Assembly: GCF_034259325.1 (NCBI RefSeq)
Contig: NZ_JAXIVS010000002.1
Location: forward strand, 124,001-188,000
Length of the DNA stretch: 64,000 nucleotides
Source of the DNA: Hyalangium ruber
Lineage (GTDB): Bacteria; Myxococcota; Myxococcia; Myxococcales; Myxococcaceae
Direction: 5' to 3'
Part shown: positions 27,565 to 36,313 of the stretch, piece after piece
Position numbering within the stretch: position 1 is the first letter of the stretch
Layout of the letters: the number at the start of each line of letters is the position of its first letter
The notes under the pieces: generated by a model
Told to the model about the DNA's origin: nothing
The model's database searches: none
What the model saw: only the letters and a program-made list of their open reading frames with translations
Made by a program: the position numbers and the translations under genes

Positions 27565-29346
27565 TCAAGAAGGCCAAGGCCACCGTGTGACGGGGTAGAC
27601 CCTGTCCGCCCTTGGCAACACAGTCGAGCCGGGCTTCGAACCCTCGGCTTTGGTGATGCGTCCGGTGATGTGATCGCCCAGCACAAAGCAGACGGGGAAG
27701 CGGCGACCATCCGGTAACAAGGCCTCGGTGTAGCGCCCCATCACCGCCCCCAGCTCCTCCTTGGTGATGCCTTCGGTCCAGAGATATCCGTACAACAAGG
27801 TGCCATCCGGCAGAGGGTGGCGCGAGAGCTCGTCACGCACCACACGGCCCACGATGGGGCCTTCCCGATAGACCCCCCGATCCACGATCCCTCCAGGCTG
27901 GTGGATGTCGAGGATGAATCGGTAGTTCACGAAGCCCCCCAGGATCTCCAGGGCATACATGCTGTCGACAGCTTCCTGGGGGCAGGCACCCGGAGGGGGA
28001 AGCTTCACCTGAGCCCCAGGGCAACCAAGGCTGAAGGTGGCGCACAGCCAGACGGCGAGCCTTCCAGTTCCGGAACGAGCTCGGGAGGACAGGTCAGACA
28101 CGGGCGGGTTTCCTTTCTCGGAGGAAGCAGCGGAGCGCGCGGCGGGGGCAAGCCACACCCACCAGGTGGCGAAGAGGACACAGCCGAGCAGTACCGCTCC
28201 CGTGGCCAGCATCCACCACCACTTCCTGCGGCGAGTCGCGGCCTCCGCCTCGACAATGAGTTCCTCGGCGGCGGCCGCGAACGCCTCCAGGGCCTCGTGT
28301 CGAGAGGATTCCAGTGTCCCTTCCGGGTGAGACTCCCGCGCCTTGCGCTCCGTCTCCTGCTGCCACGCCTGACGCTCCTCCCGTTCTTCCTCGGTGGCAG
28401 GAGCCGGCCCACGCTCTGGCAGCACCAGCGGTACCTTCCAGGTCCGACGCTTTCGCTCCTTGGCGGCCTCCCAGAGTGCCTGATGAAGCACCTCGGCGCT
28501 GGGGTAGCGGTCCTCGGGGCGTTTCTCCAATAGCCGCATGACAATCCGGCTCAGCGACTCGGGCACCTGGGGGTTGAGGTAGTGCGGAGGACGCGGAACG
28601 AGGGTCTCGATGGCGGCCAGGAGCTCCGCCGCGGTGAGCTTCTTGGGATCGAAGGGATGGCACTCCGTGAGGGCCTCATAGAAAAGCACACCAAGCTGAT
28701 ACAGGTCGCCAGCCCTTCCCGCGTCGAAGGGCTCGCCCTCCTTGTCGGCGCTGCTTCTCAGGAAGGTGACGCACTCGGGCGGCAGCGTATGCGCCAGGCT
28801 CGGGGGCAGCTTCTCCGTGAGCATGGAGGCGCCCGGCAGCCACACGCTGCTCAGATCGATGAAGACTGGAGCGCCGTCCTCCTTGCGGACCAGGATGTTG
28901 GAGCCACTCAAGTCCCTGTGCAGCATCCCGCGTCGATGGAGTTCGGCGAGCGCGGACACCACCCCGAGAAAGGCATCCGCGAGCTGAGCGGCATTGGGAC
29001 GGGTGCGCGCACGCCAATCCTGGAAGGTCTCTCCTTCCTCGTAGCCGGTGACGAAGTAGAGGTAGCCGGTCGCTGGGTGCGGCCAGCGGTCCACCGCGTA
29101 GAGGCGCGGCAGGTTGGGGTGACTGGTGTTGGCGATCAGCGCGGCCGCCTCGTGAGCCACACGCCCTTCCACCTCCCGCTCCGTCGAAGCCGGGCGCACC
29201 GCCATCTTCAAGGAGAAGAAGATTCCCTCACGCTCGGCTTTGAAGGTACGGCCGAAGCCTCCCGTGCCCAGCGACTCCAGGATTCGCCAGGGGCCCACCC
29301 AATGACCAGGCTGAAGTTGATCCGGATGCAGGGCGTCCGTTGTCAT
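27565..29346 (-). CDS. Membrane Ser/Thr protein kinase fused to a lipoprotein-like C-terminus
   Basis: A 593-residue Hanks-type kinase. It has the glycine loop LGTGGFGRTFKAE, Lys47 in FFSLKMAV, the catalytic HRDLSGSN (143-151), and a Mg-binding motif that reads IDLSS where DFG is usual (D164 kept, F and G replaced). A helical region leads to a transmembrane helix (WWWMLATGAVLLGCVLFATW, about 375-395). Beyond it, the segment GRLAVWLCATFSLGCPGA resembles a lipoprotein signal with a lipobox. The last 150 residues (ACPQEAVDSMYALEILGGFVNY onward) then look like a once-separate lipoprotein; there is no in-frame ATG, GTG or TTG codon at that point. It is the second gene of an operon with DUF2381 (13-bp gap), a common pairing in myxobacteria. 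Activity may be reduced. Confidence 0.85.
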   Translation of the reverse strand: MTTDALHPDQLQPGHWVGPWRILESLGTGGFGRTFKAEREGIFFSLKMAVRPASTEREVEGRVAHEAAALIANTSHPNLPRLYAVDRWPHPATGYLYFVTGYEEGETFQDWRARTRPNAAQLADAFLGVVSALAELHRRGMLHRDLSGSNILVRKEDGAPVFIDLSSVWLPGASMLTEKLPPSLAHTLPPECVTFLRSSADKEGEPFDAGRAGDLYQLGVLFYEALTECHPFDPKKLTAAELLAAIETLVPRPPHYLNPQVPESLSRIVMRLLEKRPEDRYPSAEVLHQALWEAAKERKRRTWKVPLVLPERGPAPATEEEREERQAWQQETERKARESHPEGTLESSRHEALEAFAAAAEELIVEAEAATRRRKWWWMLATGAVLLGCVLFATWWVWLAPAARSAASSEKGNPPVSDLSSRARSGTGRLAVWLCATFSLGCPGAQVKLPPPGACPQEAVDSMYALEILGGFVNYRFILDIHQPGGIVDRGVYREGPIVGRVVRDELSRHPLPDGTLLYGYLWTEGITKEELGAVMGRYTEALLPDGRRFPVCFVLGDHITGRITKAEGSKPGSTVLPRADRVYPVTRWPWPS

Positions 29347-29359
29347 GACAGGAGGCGCG

Positions 29360-30250
29360 CTACTGCTTGACCAGGACGAGCGAGAGGGGCCGTGCGTTGC
29401 TGCTGTCGCGCAAGTCCAATCTCAGCCGCGCGCCAGAGGGCAACTTCAACTCCTTATAATCCAACTCCACCGCCACCATGCCATTTTCACCAGGAGCCAA
29501 TTGAGGCTTGTTCATCCGCGCGGAGATGATGCGCAGCGGCACACCCTCTGTGCGGCTAAGGCGCGTCTGCTCCAGCCTCCAGGGCTTCTTGCTACGACTG
29601 TTGTGCAGGGTGACGACCAACAGGGCCCAGGCTTTGCCCATGTAACCCATCGCGCCCGTCACCTCCAGGCCCCCACTCCCTTCCAAGGGCATCTCGCTCC
29701 GAAACAAGACAGGGACAACACCGTTCTCATCCATCTGCCCGGAGAATGCGAGCCTAGCGGGCCCGCTCACCTCGCACCAGGACTTGAGCCTCTCTAGTTC
29801 GGCCTGCGTCTGGGTCAGCGCCGCCATCAGCGCCTCGGGCGTATTCGCGCGACGGTCCACCTCCACCCTCCCATCCACCTCGGTGGCGTGGGAGACGACG
29901 GCGAACACGGCCTGACCTGGCAGCGCACGGTCCTTGAACCGCACCTTCACGACGAGCCGCTCGCCCGCGCCCAGATCCGTGGTGGGCTCCAGGCTGAGGC
30001 TGCGCTCCCCAGGGTCCGCGAGCTTGAAGCGCGTCGTGTCGAACTCGAGCGTGTCGCGCTCCAGGGGCGCGTTGAACACCAGGGTGGTGAGATGCCCGGC
30101 GGCCACGCGCACCTCGGGCACGGGCTCGGCCGGAGCGCCCGACAGGGAGACACGCCGATCCTGGCGAAGCCGGGCGAGCGGCTGGGCGGCAGCGGGGGCC
30201 GCCACGAGCAGCACGAGGGCCAGGAGCAACCAAGCCGTAGGTTGGAACAC
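29360..30250 (-). CDS. DUF2381 family exported protein
   Basis: A 296-residue protein with a Sec signal peptide (AWLLLALVLLVAAPAAAQP). The body is beta-rich: LSLEPTTDLGAGERLVVKVRF, an early VPEVRVAAGHLTTLVFNAPLERDT, and a C-terminal MVAVELDYKELKLP...LRLDLRDSS. This matches the DUF2381 (TIGR02268) paralogous family of myxobacteria as I know it, whose members are often encoded with Ser/Thr kinases. It is first in the operon, 13 bp before the kinase. An envelope partner for the kinase's outer domain is an inference. The codon use of this pair looks a little less GC-biased than that of its neighbours; this was not calculated. Confidence 0.8.
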   Translation of the reverse strand: MFQPTAWLLLALVLLVAAPAAAQPLARLRQDRRVSLSGAPAEPVPEVRVAAGHLTTLVFNAPLERDTLEFDTTRFKLADPGERSLSLEPTTDLGAGERLVVKVRFKDRALPGQAVFAVVSHATEVDGRVEVDRRANTPEALMAALTQTQAELERLKSWCEVSGPARLAFSGQMDENGVVPVLFRSEMPLEGSGGLEVTGAMGYMGKAWALLVVTLHNSRSKKPWRLEQTRLSRTEGVPLRIISARMNKPQLAPGENGMVAVELDYKELKLPSGARLRLDLRDSSNARPLSLVLVKQ

Positions 30251-30306
30251 GGAAACAGAACCTCCTGGGTCCTCACCCTAGCAGAGCGGGACGGCCCCGG
30301 TTCTCA

Positions 30307-30324
30307 GTGCTCACCGGTGAGCAC
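30307..30324. repeat. Palindromic repeat, copy 3 (GTGCTCACCGGTGAGCAC)
   Basis: The exact 18-bp core, centred between 30315 and 30316; arm identity stops there. Unlike the other copies it lies upstream of a gene (57 bp before the DUF2381 start) in a divergent intergenic region, which argues against a purely terminator role. Confidence 0.75.
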
Positions 30325-30543
30325 CGCGCCCTTCTGCTCCCCGGGCGTCACGGGTGCCCCGTCCCGCACGGTGGACGCACCGTCCACGCGGCGAGACGGT
30401 CAAGCCCCTCCACCCTCACAACCGCTTGGTTTCCTGAAGGAAATCCTCTGGCCCGTCTCCTGCTCTACAGCGCGTGTCGCTTCAGCGGCCTGCACACGCA
30501 GCGCTCTCCATCCCGGAGAGCGAATCAAAGAAGGAGTTTCATC

Positions 30544-31215
30544 ATGGAGGCAGCAACCCTCATTCATTCCCAGCCCATGACGTTGGAGGAGGTGCGCGTC
30601 ACCGTCCGCCAGCTCCTGGCGCAGGAGAACATCAACCAGCACCGCATCGGCGAGCTCTACAACTACGTCGTGGCCAACAACCTGGCCGAGGGCGCGGGCT
30701 ACAGCGATGCCCTGGAGTACTTCGCCAAGAACATCGCGGAGCTGTCGCGCGCCACCCTGGTGCGCTACGGCTCCGTGGCCCGGGAGTTCTCCGCCGAGAC
30801 GTGCGCGCGCTACGGCACGACCAACCTCAGCGTGCTGCTCACCTACGAGGAGGTCTCCAAGCTCAAGGTCGACAAGCGTGACCCGGGCCAGAGTCCCATC
30901 CAGGTGCCGGACAAGGACGGCCGGGTGCAGACCAAGGCCTTCGCCCTCTGCAGCGTGGACGAGCTGCGCAAGGCCCTGCAGCGCCTGCGCAAGCCGACCT
31001 CGAGCGCTCCCATCCCTCCCGAGGAGGAGGCCAACGTCCAGCGCTACCGTGACGCGCTGTCGCACCACTTCGGCAAGCAGACCCGTGTCGCGGTGGTCGC
31101 ACGCAACCACAAGGGCACGGTCCTGCTGTCTCTGAAGGACATCCCGCTGGATCAGATGGAGAAGCTGGCCGAGGCGGTGCTGGCCGGCCTTCCGCTGACC
31201 CAGCCCATGGCGTAG
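30544..31215 (+). CDS. Unknown protein with HTH-like centre and ParB-C-like end
   Basis: A 223-residue soluble protein; AAGGAG lies 7-12 nt before ATG 30544. The centre (IAELSRATLVRYGSVAREFSAE...GTTNLSVLLTYEE) is helical and could hold a helix-turn-helix. The last 60 residues read EEANVQRYRDALSHHFGKQTRVAVVARNH (shown in parts: YRDALSHHFGKQTRVAVVA), KGTVLLSLKDIPLDQMEKLAEAV. This helix, strand-turn-strand, helix pattern resembles the C-terminal dimerisation domain of ParB proteins, but no ParB CTPase motif (GxxRxxA) is present. The resemblance was found by eye. The gene is divergent from the DUF2381 operon and followed by an unrelated secreted protein. Confidence 0.65.
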   Translation: MEAATLIHSQPMTLEEVRVTVRQLLAQENINQHRIGELYNYVVANNLAEGAGYSDALEYFAKNIAELSRATLVRYGSVAREFSAETCARYGTTNLSVLLTYEEVSKLKVDKRDPGQSPIQVPDKDGRVQTKAFALCSVDELRKALQRLRKPTSSAPIPPEEEANVQRYRDALSHHFGKQTRVAVVARNHKGTVLLSLKDIPLDQMEKLAEAVLAGLPLTQPMA

Positions 31216-31352
31216 CCCCAAAGCTACGGCGGCGAGCCTCGAGCGCGCCCCGTAGCCTCCCTCCCAGGTCACTGGACGAGGCATTGTTTCGTGCTAGACG
31301 GTCCCCCGAGCCGGCAAGAGAGCCCGGCTCTCAACGGAGGGGACTCTTTCAC

Positions 31353-31868
31353 ATGAAGAAGATGCTGACCCGGAGCGCGGTGTTCGCGGCCCTGACCCTG
31401 TCGTCCGTGGCGCTGGCCCAGGAGGCCGAGCAGGCCGCGGCTCCCACGGGCGCACCGGTGACCAAGCCCACTGCTGACGGCGTGAAGAACACCTGGGACT
31501 ACTTCTACCGAGGCCAGGGCCAGGGGCCGGTCCTCATCGAGGCCAAGCTCTGCACCGAGGTCGGCAAGGAAGGTGCGAACAAGTACGAATGCACCGCCGA
31601 GGTAGACATGGCCGCCGGCGTCAAGTCGGGCACCAGCGTGATGCTGTGGCAGGCCTACCTGGTCCCCCAGGGCGACAGCTATGAGGACATCATGGTCCAG
31701 GTCAAGCAGGGCAACACCGTGCGCGAGACCAAGGACGTGAAGGTCAAGGGCGATGGCTGGCGCGCCCGTCAGTGGACCGGCGTGCGCCTGAACAAGCCGG
31801 GCAGCTGGACGGTCAGCGTCATGCGCGGCGACCAGACGCTCAAGGAGCTCCAGGTCAAGGTGAACTAG
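31353..31868 (+). CDS. Small secreted protein of unknown function
   Basis: A 171-residue protein with a clear Sec signal peptide (KKMLTRSAVFAALTLSSVALAQ, cleavage after ALA). The mature part begins with an Ala/Pro/Thr-rich segment, then a beta-rich domain (TWDYFYRGQGQGPVLIEAKLC, YECTAEVDMAAGVKSG, LNKPGSWTVSVMRGDQ). Two cysteines could pair. GGAGG lies 9-13 nt before ATG 31353. A strong terminator follows 24 bp after the stop, so it is probably a well-expressed single-gene unit. I do not recognise the family. Confidence 0.7.
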   Translation: MKKMLTRSAVFAALTLSSVALAQEAEQAAAPTGAPVTKPTADGVKNTWDYFYRGQGQGPVLIEAKLCTEVGKEGANKYECTAEVDMAAGVKSGTSVMLWQAYLVPQGDSYEDIMVQVKQGNTVRETKDVKVKGDGWRARQWTGVRLNKPGSWTVSVMRGDQTLKELQVKVN

Positions 31869-31891
31869 TCCACACCGCAACCTGAAGCGCC

Positions 31892-31938
31892 ACGCGCCCG
31901 CCGGGGGATGCTCGCATCCCAGGTGGGCGCGTTCTTTT
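31892..31938 (+). terminator. Rho-independent terminator after the secreted-protein gene
   Basis: An 11-bp stem (ACGCGCCCGCC at 31892-31902, GGTGGGCGCGT at 31922-31932, one G-T pair) encloses an inner stem GGGATG/CATCCC. It is followed directly by TCTTTTTT. Position 24 bp after the stop and the T-tract make it the clearest intrinsic terminator in the window. Confidence 0.88.
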
Positions 31939-32155
31939 TTCCGCCTCGCCTGCCCTCGGGCCTCCCGCGCCCCCAGAACAATTTTCCGGCTGGAGGCCGA
32001 TTTTCCGCCTCCGGAGCGCCCCGCACCTCGCGTTCCCCGAGGGAAACCGCCTCGCGGCGGGGCTGGCAATGCCTTTGCAGAAGGACTGCTCGCGGTTGGA
32101 AGGGCAGGGGCTGTCGGGGTGGTGGGGTTGGGGTGGGTAGGTGGGGGGGTTGGGG

Positions 32156-33541
32156 ATGGGGTGGCGTTGTCAGGCGGGCGGGGTGTTCGCGGTGGGCCTG
32201 CTCCTCGTGGGGTGCGAGGAGCAGGAGACCACCTCGACGCAGCGTGTGCCTGGCCTCGAGGAAGCCGGGCTTGTCGCCGGTGAGGGCGTGGGAGCCAAGG
32301 AGTGGTCGCGGGCGCTGGTGCTGGGGGACAGCCAGGCGTTACGTGCGGCGGTGGCTCCCAACGGGGACGTCCTCCTGGTGGCGGCCTACGGCGAGCCGGT
32401 AGACCTCGGGGGTGGGCCCCTGCCCTTCGACCGTGGGGTTGCCGGCCCCCATTTGCTGGTGGCGCGCTATGGGCGCGACGGCGCGCTGCGCTGGGCCCAG
32501 GGGCTGGTGCCCTCGGGCCCGGGTGCTCAGCGCGCTCAGGTCGGGGCGGTGGCGGTGGATGGGGCCTCGGGGGATGTGCTGCTGGGAGGCACCTCGGCGG
32601 GGTTTCGGTGGGGAGCGGGGTGGCTGCCCGAGGGCCCCTTCGTGGCGCGGCTCTCGGCACAAGGTGAGCTGAGCTGGGTGCGAGGCTTTCCCGGCGAAGG
32701 CGCGCTCACGGTGGGCGCGGTGGCGGTGGAGCCGGGCTCGGGCGAGGTGGTGGTCACGGGGGACTTCGCCGGGCAGCGGGACTTTGGCACCGGGGCGCAC
32801 GCGGTACCCAAGGACAGACAGGGAGCCTTCGTGGCGCGCTTCACCGCGAAGGGCGCGCCGCTCTGGAGCCGCGCCTTCGCTCCCAAGAGCGGAGATGTAG
32901 CGGCCCGGGCACTGGCGGTGGACGCCTTTGGCGAGGTGGTGTTCGCCGGCAGCTACTCGGGCGCGGTGTCCTTCGGCGGCTCTACCTTCGTCACGGTGCG
33001 CTCGCGCACGCCCTACGTGGTGAAGCTCTCGCGCGAGGGCGCGCACCGCTGGAGCCGCGAGGTGTCCGGCGCCGAAGGAGTGGCTCAGGCGGTGGCGGTG
33101 GGCTCGGACCGCGTCTTCCTGGCGGGCACCTATACCGGGCGCTTCTTCTTCCAGTTGGAGCAGTTCGAATCAGACTGGCAGGACGGCTTCGTGGCCGCCT
33201 ACAGCGCCGAGGGACAGTCGCGCTGGGCGCGCTCGCTGGCGGCCTCCGCCACGGCCCTGGGCACCGACAGCGCGGGGCAGGTGCTGGTGGCCGGCACACA
33301 TGACGGGGGCCTGGATGTGGGAAGCCGGGCCTCGGGGCCCGGGCTCTACGTGACGAAGCTCTTGCCCGAGGAGGGCACCTCCGTGTGGGCCCGGAGCTTC
33401 ACCGGCGCCACCCTGCCCAGCGCCAGCACCGTGGCGGTGGACGCCTCGGGCTACCCGGTGGTGGCTGGTAGCCTGGCCCGAGCCGGGGGGGCCAAACGGA
33501 CCCATGGCCGCGACGGCTTCCTGCTGCGGCTGAAGCCCTGA
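32156..33541 (+). CDS. Lipoprotein with beta-propeller-like repeats
   Basis: About 461 residues from ATG 32156 (GTG 32141 possible). Signal: GGVFAVGLLLVGC, with Cys20 as lipidation site. The rest is built of 40-50-residue repeats of the form AVDA.G.VVFAGSYSGAVSFGG... VVKLSREGAHRWSREV (for example VAVDGASGDVLLGGT, VAVEPGSGEVVVTGD, LAVDAFGEVVFAGS, VAVDASGYPVVAGS). The G.VL.AG signature with a following 'aryl-W' strand is typical of SBBP/delta-60-like beta-propellers, common among secreted myxobacterial proteins. Probably surface- or periplasm-facing; binding partner unknown. The upstream DNA (32100-32155) is a G-rich stretch that obscures the ribosome site. Confidence 0.8.
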   Translation: MGWRCQAGGVFAVGLLLVGCEEQETTSTQRVPGLEEAGLVAGEGVGAKEWSRALVLGDSQALRAAVAPNGDVLLVAAYGEPVDLGGGPLPFDRGVAGPHLLVARYGRDGALRWAQGLVPSGPGAQRAQVGAVAVDGASGDVLLGGTSAGFRWGAGWLPEGPFVARLSAQGELSWVRGFPGEGALTVGAVAVEPGSGEVVVTGDFAGQRDFGTGAHAVPKDRQGAFVARFTAKGAPLWSRAFAPKSGDVAARALAVDAFGEVVFAGSYSGAVSFGGSTFVTVRSRTPYVVKLSREGAHRWSREVSGAEGVAQAVAVGSDRVFLAGTYTGRFFFQLEQFESDWQDGFVAAYSAEGQSRWARSLAASATALGTDSAGQVLVAGTHDGGLDVGSRASGPGLYVTKLLPEEGTSVWARSFTGATLPSASTVAVDASGYPVVAGSLARAGGAKRTHGRDGFLLRLKP

Positions 33542-33547
33542 TCGCCA

Positions 33548-33598
33548 GGAAGTCTCGACACTTCCCTGACGTGTAGGCACGTGGAAGTCGACTTCCAC
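33548..33598. promoter_or_regulatory. Two related dyads upstream of the pyrophosphatase gene (candidate operator)
   Basis: Two inverted repeats share GGAAGT/ACTTCC arms: 33548-33565 (GGAAGT-N6-ACTTCC) and a perfect 18-bp palindrome at 33581-33598 (GTGGAAGTCGACTTCCAC). Their centres are 33 bp apart, close to three helical turns. They lie after the propeller lipoprotein gene and 150-200 bp before the pyrophosphatase start. The first could instead be a 3' hairpin of the upstream gene, though no T-tract follows. Confidence 0.45.
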
Positions 33599-33746
33599 AC
33601 CTCGCCCATGCTAAGGGGCCGCCGCCTTCTGGGCTCTTCCATGGCCCTGAAGGGCGAGGCTGTGCTGAAGCGTCGGCGTGCGGTGTCCCCGCTCGCAGGC
33701 GGCCAACCCCTCGACATTCTTCGCCTGCTTGAGGAGTTGCACCCCC

Positions 33747-36269
33747 ATGACACCCACCGTTTCACCGTTGGACGCCCTCCGGAAGGGCGTCTCCGGCACG
33801 GTCGCCCGGGTCTTCGGACTCGTAGCGCTGCTTGCCGGTAGCACCGCCCGCGCCAGCGAGGCGGACCTCGTCCTGCCGGACTTCGCCACCAAGACGTTCA
33901 TGAACGACGCGCTCAACGGCCGCCAGCTGCTCATGGCCGGCATCATCGTGAGCGTGCTCGGTCTGGTCTTCGGCTTCCTCCAGTACGGCCAGCTCAAGAA
34001 CCTGCCCGTGCACAAGTCGATGCTGGAGATCTCCGAGCTCATCTACGAGACGTGCAAGACGTACCTCGTCACCCAGGGCAAGTTCATCCTGGGCCTGTGG
34101 GCGCTGCTGCTCGTGGTGATGATCGGCTACTTCGGCTTCCTGCAGCACATGCTCAGCGAGGCCCCCGCCAAGCTGATCGCCATTCTCTTCTTCAGCCTCA
34201 TCGGCATCGCGGGCAGCTACGGGGTGGCCTGGTTCGGCATCCGCGTGAACACCTTCGCCAACAGCCGCACCGCCTTCGCCTCGCTGCGCGGCAAGCCCTA
34301 CCCCACCTACGCGATTCCGCTGCAGGCCGGTATGTCCATCGGCATGGTGCTCATCAGCACCGAGCTGCTGCTGATGCTCATCATCATGCTCTTCGTGCCG
34401 CGTGACTTCGCCGGCCCGTGCTTCATCGGCTTCGCCATTGGCGAGTCGCTGGGCGCCTCGGTGCTGCGCATCGCCGGCGGTATCTTCACGAAGATCGCCG
34501 ACATCGGCTCGGACCTGATGAAGATCGTCTTCAAGATCAAGGAAGACGACGCGCGTAACCCGGGTGTTATCGCGGACTGCACGGGTGACAACGCGGGCGA
34601 CAGCGTGGGCCCCTCGGCCGACGGCTTCGAGACCTACGGCGTGACGGGCGTGGCGCTCATCACCTTCATCCTGCTGGCGGTGCCCCCGGACTTCCAGGTG
34701 CAGCTGCTGGTGTGGGTGTTCGTGATGCGCATCGTGATGGTGATCGCCAGCCTGCTGTCCTACGGCGTCAACGGCATCATCCAGGGCGGCAAGTACAAGA
34801 ACGCCGACAAGATGAACTTCGAGCACCCGCTGACGTTCCTGGTGTGGCTCACCTCCATCGTGTCGGTGGTGTTGACGTTCGTGGTCAGCTACCTGCTCAT
34901 CCCCGGCCTGGCCAATGACACCACGCTGTGGTGGAAGCTGTCGCTCATCATCACCTGCGGCACGCTGGCGGGCGCCATCATCCCCGAGGCCATCAAGGTC
35001 TTCACCTCCACCGAGAGCCGCCACGTGCGCGAGGTGGTGACTGCCAGCCGCGAGGGTGGCCCCAGCCTCAACGTCATCTCCGGTCTGGTGGCGGGTAACT
35101 TCTCCGGCTACTGGATGGGCATCATCATCGCGGGCCTGATGGGCGCCGCGTACTGGGTGAGCACCACGGTGCCCGCGGACCTGATGCTGGCCCCGGCGGT
35201 GTTCTCGTTCGGTCTGGTGGCGTTCGGCTTCCTGGGCATGGGCCCTGTCACCATCGCGGTGGACAGCTACGGCCCGGTGACGGACAACGCGCAGAGCGTG
35301 TACGAGCTGTCGCTCATCGAGAACGTGCCCAACGTGAAGGAGGCCGTGCAGAAGGACTTCGGCTTCACGCCGGACTTCGAGAAGGGCAAGGAGTACCTGG
35401 AGGAGAACGACGGCGCGGGCAACACCTTCAAGGCCACCGCCAAGCCGGTGCTCATCGGCACCGCCGTGGTGGGCGCGGCGACGATGATCTTCTCCATCAT
35501 CGTGCTGCTGGTCGGTCAGAAGGACGCGGTGGGTAACGCCATCGTGGGCGCCAACGGCGTGCCGCTGCTGGACTCGCTGAAGCTGGCCAACCTGTCGCTG
35601 CTCCACGCCCCGTTCCTGCTGGGTCTGGTCACCGGCGGCGCCATCATCTACTGGTTCTCGGGCGCCTCGATGCAGGCGGTGAGCACCGGTGCCTACCGCG
35701 CGGTGGAGTTCATCAAGGCCAACATCAAGCTGGAGGGCGTGGAGAAGGCCAGCGTCACCGACTCCAAGCGCGTGGTGGAGATCTGCACCCAGTACGCGCA
35801 GAAGGGCATGATCAACATCTTCCTGGGCGTGTTCTTCAGCACCCTGGGCTTCGCGTGCCTGGATGAGTACTTCTTCATCGGCTACCTCATCTCCATCGCC
35901 ATCTTCGGCCTGTACCAGGCGGTGTTCATGGCGAACGCCGGTGGTGCGTGGGACAACGCCAAGAAGCTGGTCGAGACGGAGCTGCGCGCCAAGGGCACGG
36001 ACCTGCACGCCGCCGCGGTCGTCGGCGACACGGTGGGCGACCCGTTCAAGGACACCTCCTCGGTGGCACTCAACCCGGTCATCAAGTTCACCACCCTCTT
36101 CGGCCTGCTCGCCGTGGAGCTGGCGGTGGAGCTGAACAGCTCGGGCCATGGCACGGTCACCCGCGTGCTGTCCGCCGTCTTCCTCGCCCTGTCGGTCGTC
36201 TTCGTGTACCGGTCGTTCTACGGCATGCGCATCGAGACGCCGATGCGCAGCGAGGCCGTCAAGAGCTAG
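33747..36269 (+). CDS. hppA: Membrane-bound ion-pumping pyrophosphatase
   Basis: 840 residues with about 16 hydrophobic helices. It couples pyrophosphate hydrolysis to H+ or Na+ export across the inner membrane. Signature blocks: EDDARNPGVIADCTGDNAGDS, GFETYGVTGVAL, VDSYGPVTDNAQSVYELS and VVGDTVGDPFKDTSSVALNPV. The position that is AxxKP/GNTTAA in K+-dependent enzymes reads GNTFKAT, that is Lys, suggesting the K+-independent class. The first substrate motif is unusual: DIGSDLMKIVFKIKEDD, one residue shorter than the common DVGADLVGKVE...PEDD, as in the divergent mPPase branch. ATG 33747 has GAGGAG 10 nt upstream. An N-terminal extension precedes a possible signal-like helix (FGLVALLAGSTARAS). 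It ends at a bidirectional hairpin. Confidence 0.92.
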   Translation: MTPTVSPLDALRKGVSGTVARVFGLVALLAGSTARASEADLVLPDFATKTFMNDALNGRQLLMAGIIVSVLGLVFGFLQYGQLKNLPVHKSMLEISELIYETCKTYLVTQGKFILGLWALLLVVMIGYFGFLQHMLSEAPAKLIAILFFSLIGIAGSYGVAWFGIRVNTFANSRTAFASLRGKPYPTYAIPLQAGMSIGMVLISTELLLMLIIMLFVPRDFAGPCFIGFAIGESLGASVLRIAGGIFTKIADIGSDLMKIVFKIKEDDARNPGVIADCTGDNAGDSVGPSADGFETYGVTGVALITFILLAVPPDFQVQLLVWVFVMRIVMVIASLLSYGVNGIIQGGKYKNADKMNFEHPLTFLVWLTSIVSVVLTFVVSYLLIPGLANDTTLWWKLSLIITCGTLAGAIIPEAIKVFTSTESRHVREVVTASREGGPSLNVISGLVAGNFSGYWMGIIIAGLMGAAYWVSTTVPADLMLAPAVFSFGLVAFGFLGMGPVTIAVDSYGPVTDNAQSVYELSLIENVPNVKEAVQKDFGFTPDFEKGKEYLEENDGAGNTFKATAKPVLIGTAVVGAATMIFSIIVLLVGQKDAVGNAIVGANGVPLLDSLKLANLSLLHAPFLLGLVTGGAIIYWFSGASMQAVSTGAYRAVEFIKANIKLEGVEKASVTDSKRVVEICTQYAQKGMINIFLGVFFSTLGFACLDEYFFIGYLISIAIFGLYQAVFMANAGGAWDNAKKLVETELRAKGTDLHAAAVVGDTVGDPFKDTSSVALNPVIKFTTLFGLLAVELAVELNSSGHGTVTRVLSAVFLALSVVFVYRSFYGMRIETPMRSEAVKS

Positions 36270-36313
36270 CCGCGGAAGGCCTGGCCTTCCCGTCTCGCTG
36301 AGGCTGTTTCCAG

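Noticed and set aside
35690-35702. A fourth copy of the GTGCTCACCGGTGAGCAC palindrome
   Set aside because: The sequence there is GAGCACCGGTGC inside the pyrophosphatase gene, with the elements in a different order and the palindrome only 10 bp.
33762-36149. A 795-codon open frame opposite the pyrophosphatase
   Set aside because: Antisense shadow; no hydrophobic or domain pattern (His/Asp/Glu-rich).
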